Below, piece after piece: positions 1 through 12,140 of a DNA stretch of 64,000 nucleotides; position 1 is the first letter of the stretch, and each line of letters starts with the position of its first letter. The notes beneath the pieces were generated by a model that ran no database searches, was not told the DNA's origin, and saw only the letters and a program-made list of their open reading frames with translations. Source of the DNA: Phlebopus portentosus (Eukaryota; Basidiomycota; Agaricomycetes; Boletales; Boletinellaceae). The translations under genes were made by a program, and so were the position numbers. The stretch spans positions 1-64,000 of the forward strand of contig JAYXKI010000005.1 in NCBI GenBank assembly GCA_037892935.1, read 5' to 3'.

Positions 1-110
1 TAAGCCTAACCCTAAGCCTAACCCTAAGCCTAACCCTAAGCCTAACCCTAACCCTAAGCCTAACCCTAAGCCTAACCCTAAGCCTAACCCTAAGCCTAAC
101 CCTAAGCCTA
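1..110. repeat. Telomere repeat array (alternating hexamers)
   Basis: Eighteen hexamers read TAAGCC or TAACCC in near-perfect alternation, nine of each. The only break in the alternation is two TAACCC in a row at 43-54. On the G-rich strand this is TTAGGC/TTAGGG. The C-rich strand runs 5' to 3' inward from base 1, as expected for a left chromosome end. TTAGGG is the usual fungal telomere unit. An alternating second unit is not what I would expect. Confidence 0.93.
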
Positions 111-112
111 TA

Positions 113-160
113 TTATGTAATACAATTATGTAATACGGTTATGTAATATGATTATGTAAT
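113..160. repeat. 13-bp tandem repeat beside the telomere
   Basis: TTATGTAAT recurs at 113, 126, 139 and 152 with four variable bases between copies. The period is exactly 13 bp and the array starts immediately inside the last telomere hexamer. Confidence 0.85.
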
Positions 161-215
161 CTTTTGTGGTTTGCTTTGTCATCTTACTTCCTGATTAAGT
201 AATTATTCTATATTG

Positions 216-220
<5 letters not shown>

Positions 221-245
<25 letters not shown>
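221..245. repeat. TA dinucleotide microsatellite
   Basis: About twelve consecutive TA units lie within AT-rich subtelomeric sequence. Confidence 0.85.
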
Positions 246-246
<1 letters not shown>

Positions 247-609
247 CTTTCATTTCTTTTCTGGGGTTACACTTTTTTTAACAATATTAAATATATTTTA
301 AGTTATATTTTACTCTATTTTATATATCTCTAATTTTTATCTTATCTAAATTTTACTCCTTTAAGTATCACTCTAGTTCTTATATCATATAATATAAATG
401 TAATTAAATTTAAAACAGCTTATATTTTATACACTATGTACAAATATGTATTTTTTAATTTGCTACTTAATTAAGCCATTATATAAAGTCAGACAGCTAC
501 TGTTGTACTCACAGAATTATTCTGCACAAAAAAGGTATATAAACTATCACATATCACACTTGGTCACATTACAAATGGCAAGTCACTTGGTCACCTTAGC
601 TGCTTATCA

Positions 610-2905
610 CACCTTGTAAAACTGATGTGGGAAAAATAGAATCTGCAGTCAGAAAGCTTCTAGGAGGTGATCAAGGCCAAGAATACTTCCTTTTTGCACC
701 TAGCTTGACAGTTGAAGGAATGGTAAAAGCAACCAGTAATCAGCAGAAATTTCTCCACGATGTAGTTTCAGCATCTGCGAGATAATTTGAAACATATAAG
801 CAGTGGATTCTATCCGAGTAGTCAGTATGTGGCTAGGAAAAATGCAGGGGGTGTAGATGACTAACGGTCGATGTCCTGGTCTAAGATAATTGTGAACGGT
901 CCAAAACAATATTTCTCAAAGGTCAAAACCGACTCTGGAGGCGTTGCGACGGTAAACCTACATACAGGTCTAGTACGATTTTTTACACGTACCTCATCAG
1001 AGCAGATATGCTTTCAAATATATACTGGTCGAAAATTTGATTGCTCGGAATCTTCGCGATTGCTCCAAGAGCGCCAATCAAACGTTTTTGCAGAAGATTT
1101 TGATAGGTTGGGATGAGCGTTGTATGGGCAATGAGTACGACACCTACACAGAGTAATTCAGATAAAGCCCAGAGGATAAAAGCTGCATATGCACATTTCG
1201 TCATGTAGTCATTTTAGCGACCCATCTGACCCGGCTCTAGAAATGTACAGCATTTAGAATTTCAGGTGCAACTTCGCGAGTGTCTTCTTGATTAAACCTA
1301 GAATGACGTTGAGCCGAGATGCAGCGATAGCAAGCGGAGCTTCTTACAGTAATTGGGAGTTGCGCTTGATGACAAGGATCCGTTCGATAGTTGTCGCGGC
1401 GTACGTATAAGTGACGCAATCGGAAGAACCGAGATGGCGCAGGAGGAGTGGAAGAACGGAAACAAGCTGTTCCTTTGTGAGCTGCAATGATACCATCGAT
1501 GAGACTCTTCAAAGGTCAAGAGTTGTATAATAAACCTGCCTGGTTTCGGAAAGAGTACAGGAAGCAAATTGAATCGACTTGAAGGATCGGATGCACGGCG
1601 CTGGAATCGGCTTGTAGGTCCTGAACACGTTTACGACGTCAACCAGAGCATTTGTGCTCGTCACTCCTTGCTACCAGATGATATAAGACTGAGAGAGCCA
1701 GTTCGACAGAATAGAGCACCTTACCTTACCTGAGCGGTAGCTCCGAGGGTCGCGACAGCAGTGAGAAGATATACACTCCGGTCTTCCCGCTTCACCTCAT
1801 GGATCGGAAGCGTACTCCTGTAAGCTTAATACAATCCATCTGAGAACAATTTCTGTCGTAATGCCACATACCCGCTTGCAACAAGGGCACGCAGAACGTC
1901 TACAGTATCTTCGCGCCGTGTCATCCCTTCTGCAGTCAAACCGCTAGCAATCGCAACCGAACTTGCACTAGCATCGCAATCGATCTTGCACTAGCAAATT
2001 AGAGATCGAGACGCACATATCCGAGAGGGTCATCTTAAAATTGCTCTACTTCATGCATCCTCAGCGACACATTGGGTAAGGCAACGCCTTCAACAGGGCC
2101 ATCGATAGTCTCTCGGCTCTCGGAAAATTCCCAGAGGGGAGACCGTACTAAGAAAACGGAGTGACTGGCTTACGAGGCCATCATGGGCGACCCCGGACCG
2201 ACCATTGCTTGTGCAACAGTCTCCACGTCTTTGTTTGGAGGTAATGGACCGTTGAGGAGCATCCCTGCGGTGTAACCGAGAACTTGTAGGAACGGTTCTG
2301 CGAACTGGGCCAGGACGAAGTTGAGGACTGTGAATAACTCGTTAATGCGCATCTCAGACCGCCATCGTCCAAATATAGAGTGCACAGTTTCAAGAACTGA
2401 GAGATGGATTGCGTATGTATCCAGTGCAGGATTCAGCACGTTCACGAGTTCCTTAGCTCGAGCATGCAACCCATAACTGACTTGGACATACCTTGACAAG
2501 ACCTTCCCATCGTTCTGGAAAATTGTATCCCGCGATTATCGAAACAGTCTCCGCCACTTGTGCACGAAGGCTTTTGTCGAGCAGGCTCGCGAGAGAGATC
2601 ATGGCGGGAACACGTTGTGTACGCAGAGGGTGTTTTTCAGAATCGGGAATAACTGGTTCATCCTAGTGCCTGTCAGCACATTTAGACATGTAATTAAGCG
2701 AGAACACGGTACCTCTTTCCATCTACACTTGAGTGTGACCTTGAGATAAACACTAGCAGCTAATCCGACCGATCGATTTTGACTTGAGGTGATAACAAGT
2801 TGGGGAAGAGCTGGATGAGCGTCCCGAAGACTATGATTGTTCGTTATGAACGGGGCGGGACACTTCCAGCTACTACTACTTACAAGCGGGTCCGTCATCG
2901 CCACA
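610..2905 (-). pseudogene. Decayed exportin-2 (CSE1/CAS) gene copy
   Basis: CSE1 exports importin-alpha from the nucleus and is essential, so an intact copy is expected elsewhere in the genome. Reading the minus strand from 2905 down, blocks of CSE1-like sequence appear in the correct order. The N-terminal block has SSQNRSVGLAASVYLK. Next come MISLASLLDKSLRAQ with VAETVSIIAG, FPERWE, and LETVHSIFGRWRSEMR with NELF and FAEPFLQ (2170-2499). Then come ESRETIDGP and VALPNVSLRMHE (about 2050), YLLTAVATLGATAQ (about 1740), QNLLQKRLIGALGAI and FDQYIFESISALMR (983-1204), and MFQIISQMLKLH (about 790). The blocks sit in different frames and are interrupted by stops, for example directly after MHEVEQF near 2035. 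The copy ends near 610, where AT-rich DNA begins, so the C-terminus is missing. Confidence 0.85.
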
Positions 2906-4110
2906 AGTCAACGGATCTGTCGAGCTAACTGATTTAGAGAAGGAGCTTGAGGAGGTCCGAAATAACTTTGAGGCATACCGAAAAGAAATGGATGTTGAAA
3001 CTGTCAAGCTTCGTGAAGAAGTTCTCCAGTACCAGCGTGAACCCTGCCGGTTGGGTATGGTACTCGCAAACGCTAACGCGAGGATTGAATTTCTCAATGG
3101 AGTTTATTCCCTTTGTGTCCTCAACGGGTCAAGCTCACCATTTGGATCAGAGCAGCATCGTATGGCTCAGGAACAGTAGTAGTACATCGTGCACGAGCGA
3201 GAAGCTCAAAATCTGCAGAAACGGAAACAACAATTACATGATCAATACACACGTCTGGATATCGCATGCAGCCATGCTGCCGAGGAAATAGCCTCTGCTG
3301 ATACCCGGACCGAGCGATTGCGGAACAACTGCTCCAATCTTGGTGCAGAAAAGAAGATCTGGGAGGTGCGTAGTCGTCAATTAACTTGTCTTGTGATTCA
3401 TATTATTTTGAGATGTACAATGTACAGACTCGACAGTGATAGGCGAAGATTCGAATCGCAAATCCATAATCCGGAGGGCCAAGAGTAAGCGTTCCTCTAT
3501 ATCAAGTTCGCTATAGCGTAGTAACATTCAGTCTTGAATGCTTGAGTTAGGATCTTCGAACTTAGGTTCCCTGCGAGCGCGACACAGTCCGACAAATTTC
3601 ATTGCAGAAGGATATTGACGTTCAGTAACCGCGAACTAAAGTTGATCGCTGCGTAAGTTAGATACTTCTGAAAGTGTCTTCTACATTACTGAATATCATG
3701 GCAGGTGGAGAATACGTCAAGGGCCAGAGAGTCTCTTGTAAAGGCTGAGACAAAGTGGAAACACCTACAAGAACGGGTGGATGAGCTTGTTAAGCAGGCG
3801 CAGACGAATGAAGAAAAGATTGCCGTTCGCGAGCGACGTACCTCCTCGGCCACTCTCACGAACGGTGACACTTCATGTCCACTCGCCAGCGAAGACTGCA
3901 CAGAGCAGGAACTCAAGGCGGAAGTCGCCGAACTCCAGTATTTTTGTATGCACTGGTCGTTAACTTTCTTGGCACCACGTAGGGCGGCAATGAAGGCTGC
4001 TGATGTTGATGTTGATTTTTCAAGATGAGATCACTAGACTTAACACGAAGAACGGCGAGCTCCAGGAAACGACAAGAAAGGTTAGAAAAAGCCGAGTATA
4101 GATGAAGCGG
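2870..4110 (+). pseudogene. Decayed fragment of MLP1/TPR nuclear-basket nucleoporin
   Basis: TPR/MLP1 is a long coiled-coil protein of the nuclear pore basket. The fragment shows its coiled-coil style in broken frames: LEKELEEVRNNFEAYRKEMD near 2940, KLREEVLQYQRE, ANARIEFLN, HEREAQNLQKR near 3190, ASADTRTERLRNNCSNL, and near 3700 ARESLVKAETKWKHLQERVD followed by EEKIAVRERR. Frameshifts and stops separate the blocks. It begins within tens of bases of the 5' end of the CSE1 relic, in the opposite direction. Bases 4110-4380 may hold more of it, but I cannot align them. The family call rests on residue pattern, and other coiled-coil proteins remain possible. Confidence 0.65.
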
Positions 4111-4633
4111 CTTCACGGTCTCTTGCGGATTTGTATTCCATCATACAAGGATTTGATGGATTACTATCCCGACCAAAGCGCAGAGATAGGATGCTCCAGG
4201 ATGCTTCAAAGAATTGGATAGGATGCCGTGTTCTCAGATGCCGGAAGTATCCTGTCGCCGCAGTCCTACCGAGGTCAGCATCGAGGTGTGCTGGGACTAT
4301 GTACTTGCTTAAAAACTGCAGGTCCATTTTAAACGCATCGGAAACTCAACGAAGCCATGTAAGCGAGGCGACGGATCATTTCATATTATAAGATGCAGTA
4401 GAAGCCATATAAGGGGTACATGTAAGCAACATTTCTGAACGAGTGAATGCGGAAAGGAATAGCAGGATACGAGAACCCAAGATTAGCGATAAGACAAGGA
4501 GAAAGGAAGGCAACATGATAGAAGGTAACGAATGTGGTGTAGTCTGTAAGACTGGCAAGATATTTCACAGAAATCCAGGATTATCGGGTATACCATGTAG
4601 CCAATAGAAATAAGCTGAAATTTGAGAAAGCTT

Positions 4634-7600
4634 CTAAGCTTCCTGCGAAACAGCAGGCGTCTTGGATCTTCGCGTCGTGAAACGAGAGAATAGGTTACCG
4701 GCTCCTTCGCCAGATTTGCGACTACTCGTTCGCGAGCGGAACGAGAATGCGGGGGAGGATGGCCGTGATGAATGCTCAGGAGCAGATTCGTGACGTGCAA
4801 ATTGAGGGATCGGATGATGGATATGAATGTGCTTCTGAACGTGGCCGTGAGACCGGTTATCATGGTCATGTAAATGCTCATACAATCCCGGATCACGACC
4901 GACCGTATGACGGCTAAAAAATATTGTTAATGCTAAAACGAAAGACGAACGGCACAGGACACACCCATCGCAACATGCGCGAACATTTTCTAAACCCTCG
5001 TAACCTTCACGGTCGCTTGTGATGGAATCATGAATCTCGAAGTCCAGCTCCCTGTCGTCAACTTCCGTGTCTTGACTGAGTTCAAAGCCATGAGACCTTG
5101 GAGATCCAGGACTTCCAGGACCTTCCGTCCAGCGCAAGTACTCCGCTGCAGGTGTATTTGATCGCTTCCCAACAGATCCCGCCATAGATACACGAGACCG
5201 GCTTCGACGCGCACCACGAGGAGTGATGTTTGTCATGCTCCAAGGAGACTCGTTCGGAATGCCTGATTCTTCGGTACGACCTGTTCGATGTGACATTGGA
5301 GAGACTGTTTTGCCATTCGGATTTCGCACGGGAGTCACCGGAGGTCCATGAACCTGCGTTGCAGTAGGAGATTGTGGTGCCGGGGTCGGCCGAACAAGAA
5401 GGAAGTTCAATGCCTGCACGCAATTCCAAAATAAACAGTGGTTTGTCAAAAAGAGACGTCACTCACGTTTAGCCATATCTCGTGTCTCTCTTTCGTAGGA
5501 GCTGTAAACTTCATTTCTCTCTGTGGAGTCGACACCACAATACTATACTGATAAAGTCCAGGGGGCATTGGGTTCGGATCCAAAACTGCGCGGACAGAAT
5601 CAATATACGCTACAAAGGAAAAACACATACTTAGTAGAGACCCCGAGACACAACATCCTAAACTTACCGCTCTTTGCACTCTGCTCCGTAACATTCGTAG
5701 ATCCCGGGTCTCCCGAGCTCCAATATAGCGTCTTTGTGTAAGGATGAACCCAGAAGAAACGCTTATGTCTCCGCTCTCCGTGACCTTTCCCAATCGCGCG
5801 CCGCGTGTATTTGTAGAGGAACTCCCCAATCATTGTCTGAGTGATAGCATGTATGATTGTAGGGTCCGTCGAGGTAGTCGCTGCCATACGACTTGCCGGA
5901 CCAGGCGTGTTAAGCACGGTCGCACCGGCATGTTCGTCTGATAAAGCACGATTATGATGAAAGTCGGATGACAAGGATGAACGACGTGAAAGAACGTCCT
6001 CCTGGTCGGATAAGAGCGAAGCTGCAGACTGCAGCCGTCTCTCCACAAATGGCACGTTACTGCCCGCACTTGACATTTGCCCATGAGCGATGGGATTCGT
6101 AGCAGACCTCACACTGCTCATAGATATCGGCTGACGTAGGACGGAAGATGATACATGTTGACGGGCGTTTGCTACACCCCTTCCAGGCACGTTGAGAACA
6201 GAACCGACAGGTGTCGTTGCTCGGTGGATAAGTTCTGGAGGAGGGGGAGAAGACGGACGGGGTGGGGGCATGTCTCGATGGAAGGATAGAGCGGACGAAG
6301 GCCTGCGCTTCTCAGGAATGAAAGATGGAGGAGGCATGCTGTTCGGTGGTGGAGGTACCTTGGGCGGAGGAGGAAGCATCATGGTCGGTGGACGGGATCT
6401 ATCAACGGGCGAAGCTGCAGTGAGTGACTGTGTGTGTTGACGTTGTCCAGAGTCGGAAGTGGGAGCCACATCCAACACCACAGGCTTATCTGCGTTAACA
6501 GGCAATGACGGTGAAGGGAAACGTAACGGACGCGCTGGTACAATGTTCGTCGCGTCGCGTAGCGCTTGAACAGGTGGAGTCGAAGTGAGCGGAGTTGTGG
6601 GGCCGGACGCCGGCAAGCCAGGGACGGACGCAGCAGATGATACAAACTGGAATTGCTGGGAACTGGGTCCAACACAATACAGTCCAAAACCTGTGTGTGC
6701 TTGTGCAGTAACTGGTGGCGGAGTAGCTGGTTGCCATTCATCAGTCTGAATTGATACTTCCGAGAGTTCACGCTTTAGCTCTTTCCTCGGTTCTTCCTCC
6801 AACGGTTCAGTACTGACGGCCGTAGACTCGTAAGTGAGTTTCGGAGTTGCTCGAGCACTCTCGACTCGAGGGGTAACTATCCCAGCCACGCGCTCTCCCA
6901 GATTCAACACCGACGCTTTAATACTATCCGTATCCTCGGTATCATCGTCGCCCGAAAACTCATTGTCCGTCATGGTAGACATTGAATGGAAATCCTCGTC
7001 ATTTATTGACTCTGACATTGTCGGTGTAGGCGCGGAACTACGGGCATCACGATATTCTTCAACGTCAGTTTCCGTGTCTGGCTCCCTCGCGCTGGTATAT
7101 GCCAAGTCCGTCTGTTCGTCCTCTTCTTCTTCATCCTGCACGGCACGAAGCACTCTGGCCGGCGCAGCAATGACAGTCGAAGCACTGCTAAGATAGCGAA
7201 GACGACGCTGAGCCAGCGGTGACGACGGTAGATTGGGCAAGGTGTGCAAGTTGGAAGGGAATGTTTCCGCACGCGGCGTAGTCTGCGTCTCCGCCTCGCT
7301 CCTCTTAGGCAGATCGAAGGCATACAACCTCGCGGATGCCTCGTGCGCAATGGGTTCTTCTGTCTGAATGACGACATCAGAAGTGGCGGCAGATTCACGA
7401 TCAGTCGTAACTGACACGTTGGAACGTGCAGGTTCAATAGTTTGTATAGATGAGTCAGACTTGGGAACAGGGACAGGAACTGGCGGGACAATCAGGGCAG
7501 TAGGATCGGACTGAACAGCCATATCGACCGTCTGTGGTATGATGACTTCTAGCGCCAGCTCTGATTCGACCTGGATCGCCACATCCACCGTTTCGGGCAT

Positions 7601-9924
7601 GGCTGCTTCCACCAGTGGTCCAGGAGGAGCGTTTGCCTGTACAGAAACCTCGGCCGTTTCGCACTGGCTGGAGGCTAGGGTTTGTGATACCGTCGCAAGA
7701 GTCGAGTCCTCAATTTCCGTCTGACACGCAAACTCTCGTAACTCCCTTTCAGGTTCTCCGTCGTCTTCCTTCACACTTTCCATCCCTACACTCGTATTTC
7801 CAAGACCAAGCTCCGCAGCAAGGGCCTCGGGCGCTCCAACAAGCGACGAAGGACGTGGCTGCTGGAAGGCCATACCTCCGCGCCGCCTTCCGGTAATAGT
7901 ACGACCGCCACCAGCACCACCACCACCACCACGCGATCTCGTGAACGGATTTGCTTTGCGACTGGCTGACGTCAAAGAGGGTGTGCGACGGAGGACGTTT
8001 GCAAATTCAGGATCCATGCCATCAATGCTGGTCACACTTGTCCGATTCGAAAGAGGTTCAGGAGAAGGCGATTTGTGGAATACTGATACCGATGGTGAAG
8101 GGTTATTGATGCTCGTCGTGCTTGTGTCAATTGCACGATCGTCTGCTGTGGTATCAGGTGTAGCCGTAGAAGTATACTGTTCTGACTCGTCTTCGACCAC
8201 TTCTTCCTCAGAGTCTTCATCTGGATGATTCTGGGCCGCCATCAATTTCTGAGCAAGAGTGCGACCTCCAGTCCGGGGAACAGCATGTAACCGCCCGCGT
8301 CCGCGTCCTCTTCCTCTAAACGGTGTCTGGCGAGGCTTCAACTTCGACTGTCGTATATCTGTCTCCACTTCCTCTGTCTCCCCTTCTCCTTCCTCCTCCT
8401 CTTCGTCATCTAGACGCTGTCCTTGCACGCCAGCCTCAACCAACTTACGTTTGTACTCCATACGTAGTTCCTTTTCCCGATTGAGCAAACTCTTCAGGGT
8501 GTTAATTTGCCGCTGGGCATGAGCTAGCTTCTGCTGGAGAGCCTCGATCTCGTTTGATGGATGATTGGGGGACAAGAAAGGCCTAGACGGAGATGGATCA
8601 GGTGAAGCATCAACAAAATCCGGACCAAAGGCATCAGATGGAAACAAGCCAGATGTGTCGAGTCGTCGGCGGTTCGTGGACATACCCATGCCGGTCGTTC
8701 CCGGTCCAAACGGGTCGTCCTCGTCCTCAGGCGGTCCAGGAGTCTGCGCATCGCCCTGGCCGTCAGGTGTCAACGGAGAGCCATATCGGGGAAGACGGCG
8801 GCTTGCACGTGCAAGCTCAGCTTTGTATGTGTCGACAGTTTGCTGAAGGTCGGACTTTTCACGAGCGAGAGCGGCAGCCTGCTTGCGGTGCAATGCCACG
8901 TCCATCTCGTGTTTGTTCTTCGCCTCCTCGATTGTGCGTTGAAGACGGTCCACCTCGTTCTTGGAAGAATCATTCAGTTCGCGTGCTGTCGCCAATGATT
9001 TTGCAAGTCGCTTCGTCTCAGCTTCACTTCGTTGGGCTGCCGCCTGTATATCGGCGAGTTGCGATCGCATCTCTTGGAGAGACACCTCGAGGTTCCAATT
9101 TTCCTCCTTGAATTTGTCTATAGGTTGCGTTGAGAGTATGAGAAATGTATTTACTAATCGACATCGAATACATACCGGCATTCTGTTCCTGTTCTCGTAA
9201 TGCCGTCCGAAGGGATTCGACTGCCTTCTCAAGGTCGTCTTTCTCCTCTTTCATATTCTGGATGGCCTTATCGCGCTCGCCCAGCAGACTTTGAAGTCTC
9301 CGGACCTCCGTCAACAAGCTACTCCCAATTTCAAAAGCAAACTCTAGAATGAAAATGAGGAAATATCTTAGAGAACGAATGGATGTACATACCGACATCA
9401 TTTGCTCGATGGGCTGCATTTTTAGCACGCCGCGATTGCGAAGCAGAAGGAGCTGAAGGAATGTGAGCCGATGTCTCCTGAGGAACATCGGGCAATGGCA
9501 AAACTGGGGACGGCGGCACGTCATTTTCGCGCTGCTTATTCCCAAAAGCGCTGGACAATTTGGCGTTTTCATCGTTCCAAGCTTTGACGGTGTTTGCGAG
9601 TTCACGATAACAGAAACGCAGTTCAGCGGAAGGCTCGTCGTGATCATCACCTGCTGATTGCATCTCCTGAAGCTGGCGAACACGTTCCTCGAGCTCCATC
9701 TGTTGCGCCAGGACGCGCTGACCAAGCGTACCAGCCTGCTGGAGCTGTTTTTCTTTGCTGTCCAGCAGCGATTGGAGAATTGCTCGCATGTTGGCCGTGG
9801 TGCTCGTACTTGAAGCATCATCCATGTCTACAGCAACGGAGTCGAGGCCAGCGGACTGGGCACCCGAAGTGAATACGTCGTCCGAGTCAGCTGTGCGCGG
9901 CATGCCGTCGAAGTAGGATGCCAT
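4634..9924 (-). CDS. Num1/ApsA-like cortical dynein anchor with PH domain
   Basis: Num1/ApsA proteins sit at the cell cortex, bind phosphoinositides through a C-terminal PH domain and anchor dynein for nuclear migration. Six exons join in phase (9924-9393, 9343-9176, 9117-5668, 5609-5467, 5413-4965, 4913-4634) and give 1673 residues. The last donor, at 4964, is weak. The first 450 residues are rich in coiled coil (LLDSKEKQLQQAG, LEERVRQLQEMQ, RLQSLLGERDKAI). A long acidic and proline-rich low-complexity region follows, then the PH domain at about residues 1315-1440 (IGEFLYKYTRR, RHKRFFWVHPYTKTLYW, MKFTAPTKERHEIWLN). The tail carries Ser/Arg and His-rich stretches. Between about 6738 and 7735 lie seven or eight Q[TVS] motifs resembling dynein light chain LC8 sites. 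It is the most distal intact gene. Confidence 0.88.
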
Positions 9925-10555
9925 CGGGCAGAGGATGGCCTTGAGCCCGCTGGACGGCGTGGACGGTGGTTGTTGGTTGTTGAGTCTTGACTAGGAGGAA
10001 CTACAAACGGACGGACGCGTGGACGCGTTCCAACTGTTCTCCTTATCTGGCAGTCACTCAGTAACATAGTAACATAGTAACTTAAGTGCTTCAAGCCTGA
10101 GGCAGACTCGTTTATTTCTTCGACTTCGATATCCATCGCTTCAGTCGATCCTTTGGATTCAAAGCCTTTGTTTTCGTGATAATCGTTAAACTCTTTAATC
10201 ATGGCAACAAGCTGATCCTTCAAATGATCGTCTTGTTTTCCGATCAAAACCACGGATTTTCGCTCACAGGCTCTGGCTCCGGCTAGCTCACGGCGCTTGA
10301 ACTCCGAAGTTCATGTCTCCTCTGCAGATCAATGTCATTCGGTCGCAAACACTCTCAGTACTAGTAAACGCATATGCTGCCAATGCCCGGAAAGGCCAAA
10401 ACAGTGTTCTCGATTGGTTGGCCAGATTCTTTCATGAATTCTGGAACGCTGCTCAGACTCCGACTCTCGCAGAAAGCCTATCTATGGAATTCTTCCATTA
10501 ACCGTCTCTCACGTTTCGAGAACAGTGCTAGGGGGAACATGCTAACCCATCCGAT
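9925..10555. other. Intergenic, no supported gene
   Basis: The stretch separates the Num1-like start from the chitinase relic. A minus-strand frame begins at 10253 with an acidic, coding-like stretch (DIEVEEINESAS), but I recognise no family and see no splice model. It may be a gene relic or UTR. Nothing upstream of about 10556 resembles the missing 5' part of the chitinase. Confidence 0.5.
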
Positions 10556-11142
10556 CTCCGTCGGGGATCCTGGAGCTCAGCAGTGGGACATAACGCACCA
10601 CTCAATGATACTTGCGCGGCTTTAGAAAACCAACAAGGAAGGGCGGTTGGCGCCGTAGCCGCTTGGACAGCTGCAGGAATCCCAGTCAGCAAGATCGTGC
10701 TTGGCGTTGCATCCTATGGACACGCATTCACGGTGAATTCCTCTGATGCACGTAGTGGTAACGAGCTCACTAGCTGCCCCCTTTCTCTGGTCCTGCTTCC
10801 GGTGACCCTGCCGGTGCCGACGTGTGTGGAAACTATCAGCAGGTTGGCGATACATGGAACTTCTGGAGTCTCGTAGACGCGGGGATACTTCTTGAGAATG
10901 GCACAGCAACTCCTGGAGTCCCATATCGCTTTGACGATTGCAGCAAGACTGATTATGTCTACAACAAGACGACCGGCGCTATGATGAGCTACGATGGCCC
11001 AAGCGCCTTCGCCGCGAAAGGAGAGTTCATCAAGAACATGGGTCTCAGAGTCTTCGCTATATGGAAAGCCGCTGGCGATTTTAATGATATCCCTCTGGAC
11101 ACTATTCGTGAAGCAGCTGGATCTGATGATTGCGACGAGTGA
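10556..11142 (+). pseudogene. Truncated, frameshifted GH18 chitinase copy
   Basis: This sequence is clearly related to the intact chitinase at 12218-13769, but only the last third or so is present. It runs from GSWSSAVGHNAPLNDTC, through AVGAVAAWTAAGIPVSKIVL and SYGHAF, to YDGPSAFAAKGEFIKNMGLR and a stop at 11140. The catalytic exon (DGIDFDWE in the intact gene) and the signal peptide are absent. A one-base frameshift near 10770 separates GNEL from PPFSGPASGDP, after which DVCGN and the C-terminal part continue in another frame. Both defects point to a dead tandem duplicate. Confidence 0.88.
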
Positions 11143-12140
11143 CTATAGGTGCCTCGATAGATACATACTTATATCATCCCTAGTGATAACTCCATCCGTT
11201 CGTTTTAATCCCATTCGTTTTATGTCGACCTCTTCTATGCAACCGTGCATTCCTTTATCAATAGTAAATCGTGCTCAAATTTTTAGAATCGGACATTAGC
11301 CCCGTTGAGCCCCCTCATATTGTATTGCGCTTGTCAATACCCTAAAATAATTCAGTGGAATTTGAAAATAGTCAGCTACCGGCAGCGAGGTGAAAACGAT
11401 CTCAAAACACGGAACAAACGCAAGGCAGGCACCTTACATAAGTCCACTGGTGTCGAAGGCTAGAACTTCCAATGGCTAGTCCATGCACCAGTCCAGACAT
11501 TGACCATAAATTCGGGTACTGAGTGAAGTGAGTTGATGTAGGCTACTCGGAAAAAACTGGTCCTGCAACAGTACAGAGCAATATGATCCACGAGGAGCGA
11601 CTTTGAAGGTGTCCGTATAAGAATACGCGTTCCTAGCGTTCATCGCATGGGCAGATCTCGTCAAAGCAACTGAACGGAAGGGGATATAATGATGAAGATG
11701 CCTCAAAGGCGGACGGAGCGAAAACCAAGTTGTGAGCACGTAAGTTTGCTTGTCGTCACATGACATAGCAAATTTCTGGCTACTTTTCACTCGCACGAAC
11801 GATAGCACTCGCACGAACGATAGCTACATCGAAGCTAGCATTCTCAAAGATGATAGGGCCAGCTTCGAATCTCCGAAGCGAAAGAGGCGCGCATCGCATA
11901 TATCGTTTAGTCATAAGTCTTCGATCTTGGTTTTTTTGGTTTGCTGAACTTCTTCACTCCAACCTATGTAACCCGGAAATATCTTGCTTACTGGTCCTAC
12001 TGCCCAGCCTTAGTCCGATGCCACTGGACTTCACGGGCAAAGGGCGAGGCTGTGAGGGCAATCAGTTCCATCGAGGACGGCGCGCGGTAAATCATTTCGC
12101 CTCTTTTGCACAGGTTCCGGCTCCTCAGTTTTGATCCGTC
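11143..12140. other. Intergenic between chitinase copies
   Basis: I find no supported gene here. The open frames on either strand lack family features. A short direct repeat, CACTCGCACGAACGATAG-like, occurs twice near 11788-11825. Confidence 0.55.

Larger units (their letters stand above)
111..610. other. AT-rich subtelomeric DNA
   Basis: This is very AT-rich non-coding sequence between the telomere and the first gene relic. It contains four copies of TTATGTAAT at an exact 13-bp period (starting 113, 126, 139 and 152) and a TA dinucleotide run at about 221-245. No open frame or family match is visible. Confidence 0.8.

Noticed and set aside
3430..3480. A TTCGAATC-like word suggesting a tRNA T-arm
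   Set aside because: No cloverleaf partner arms can be built around it. It lies inside the MLP1/TPR relic.
8593..9111. Plus-strand frame of 172 codons
   Set aside because: It is antisense to the coiled-coil part of the Num1-like gene, whose frame has clear family features.
9828..10253. Minus-strand frame of 141 codons upstream of the Num1-like gene
   Set aside because: Its first 60 residues look coding-like and acidic, but the rest overlaps Num1-like exon 1 in another frame and no family or splice model fits.
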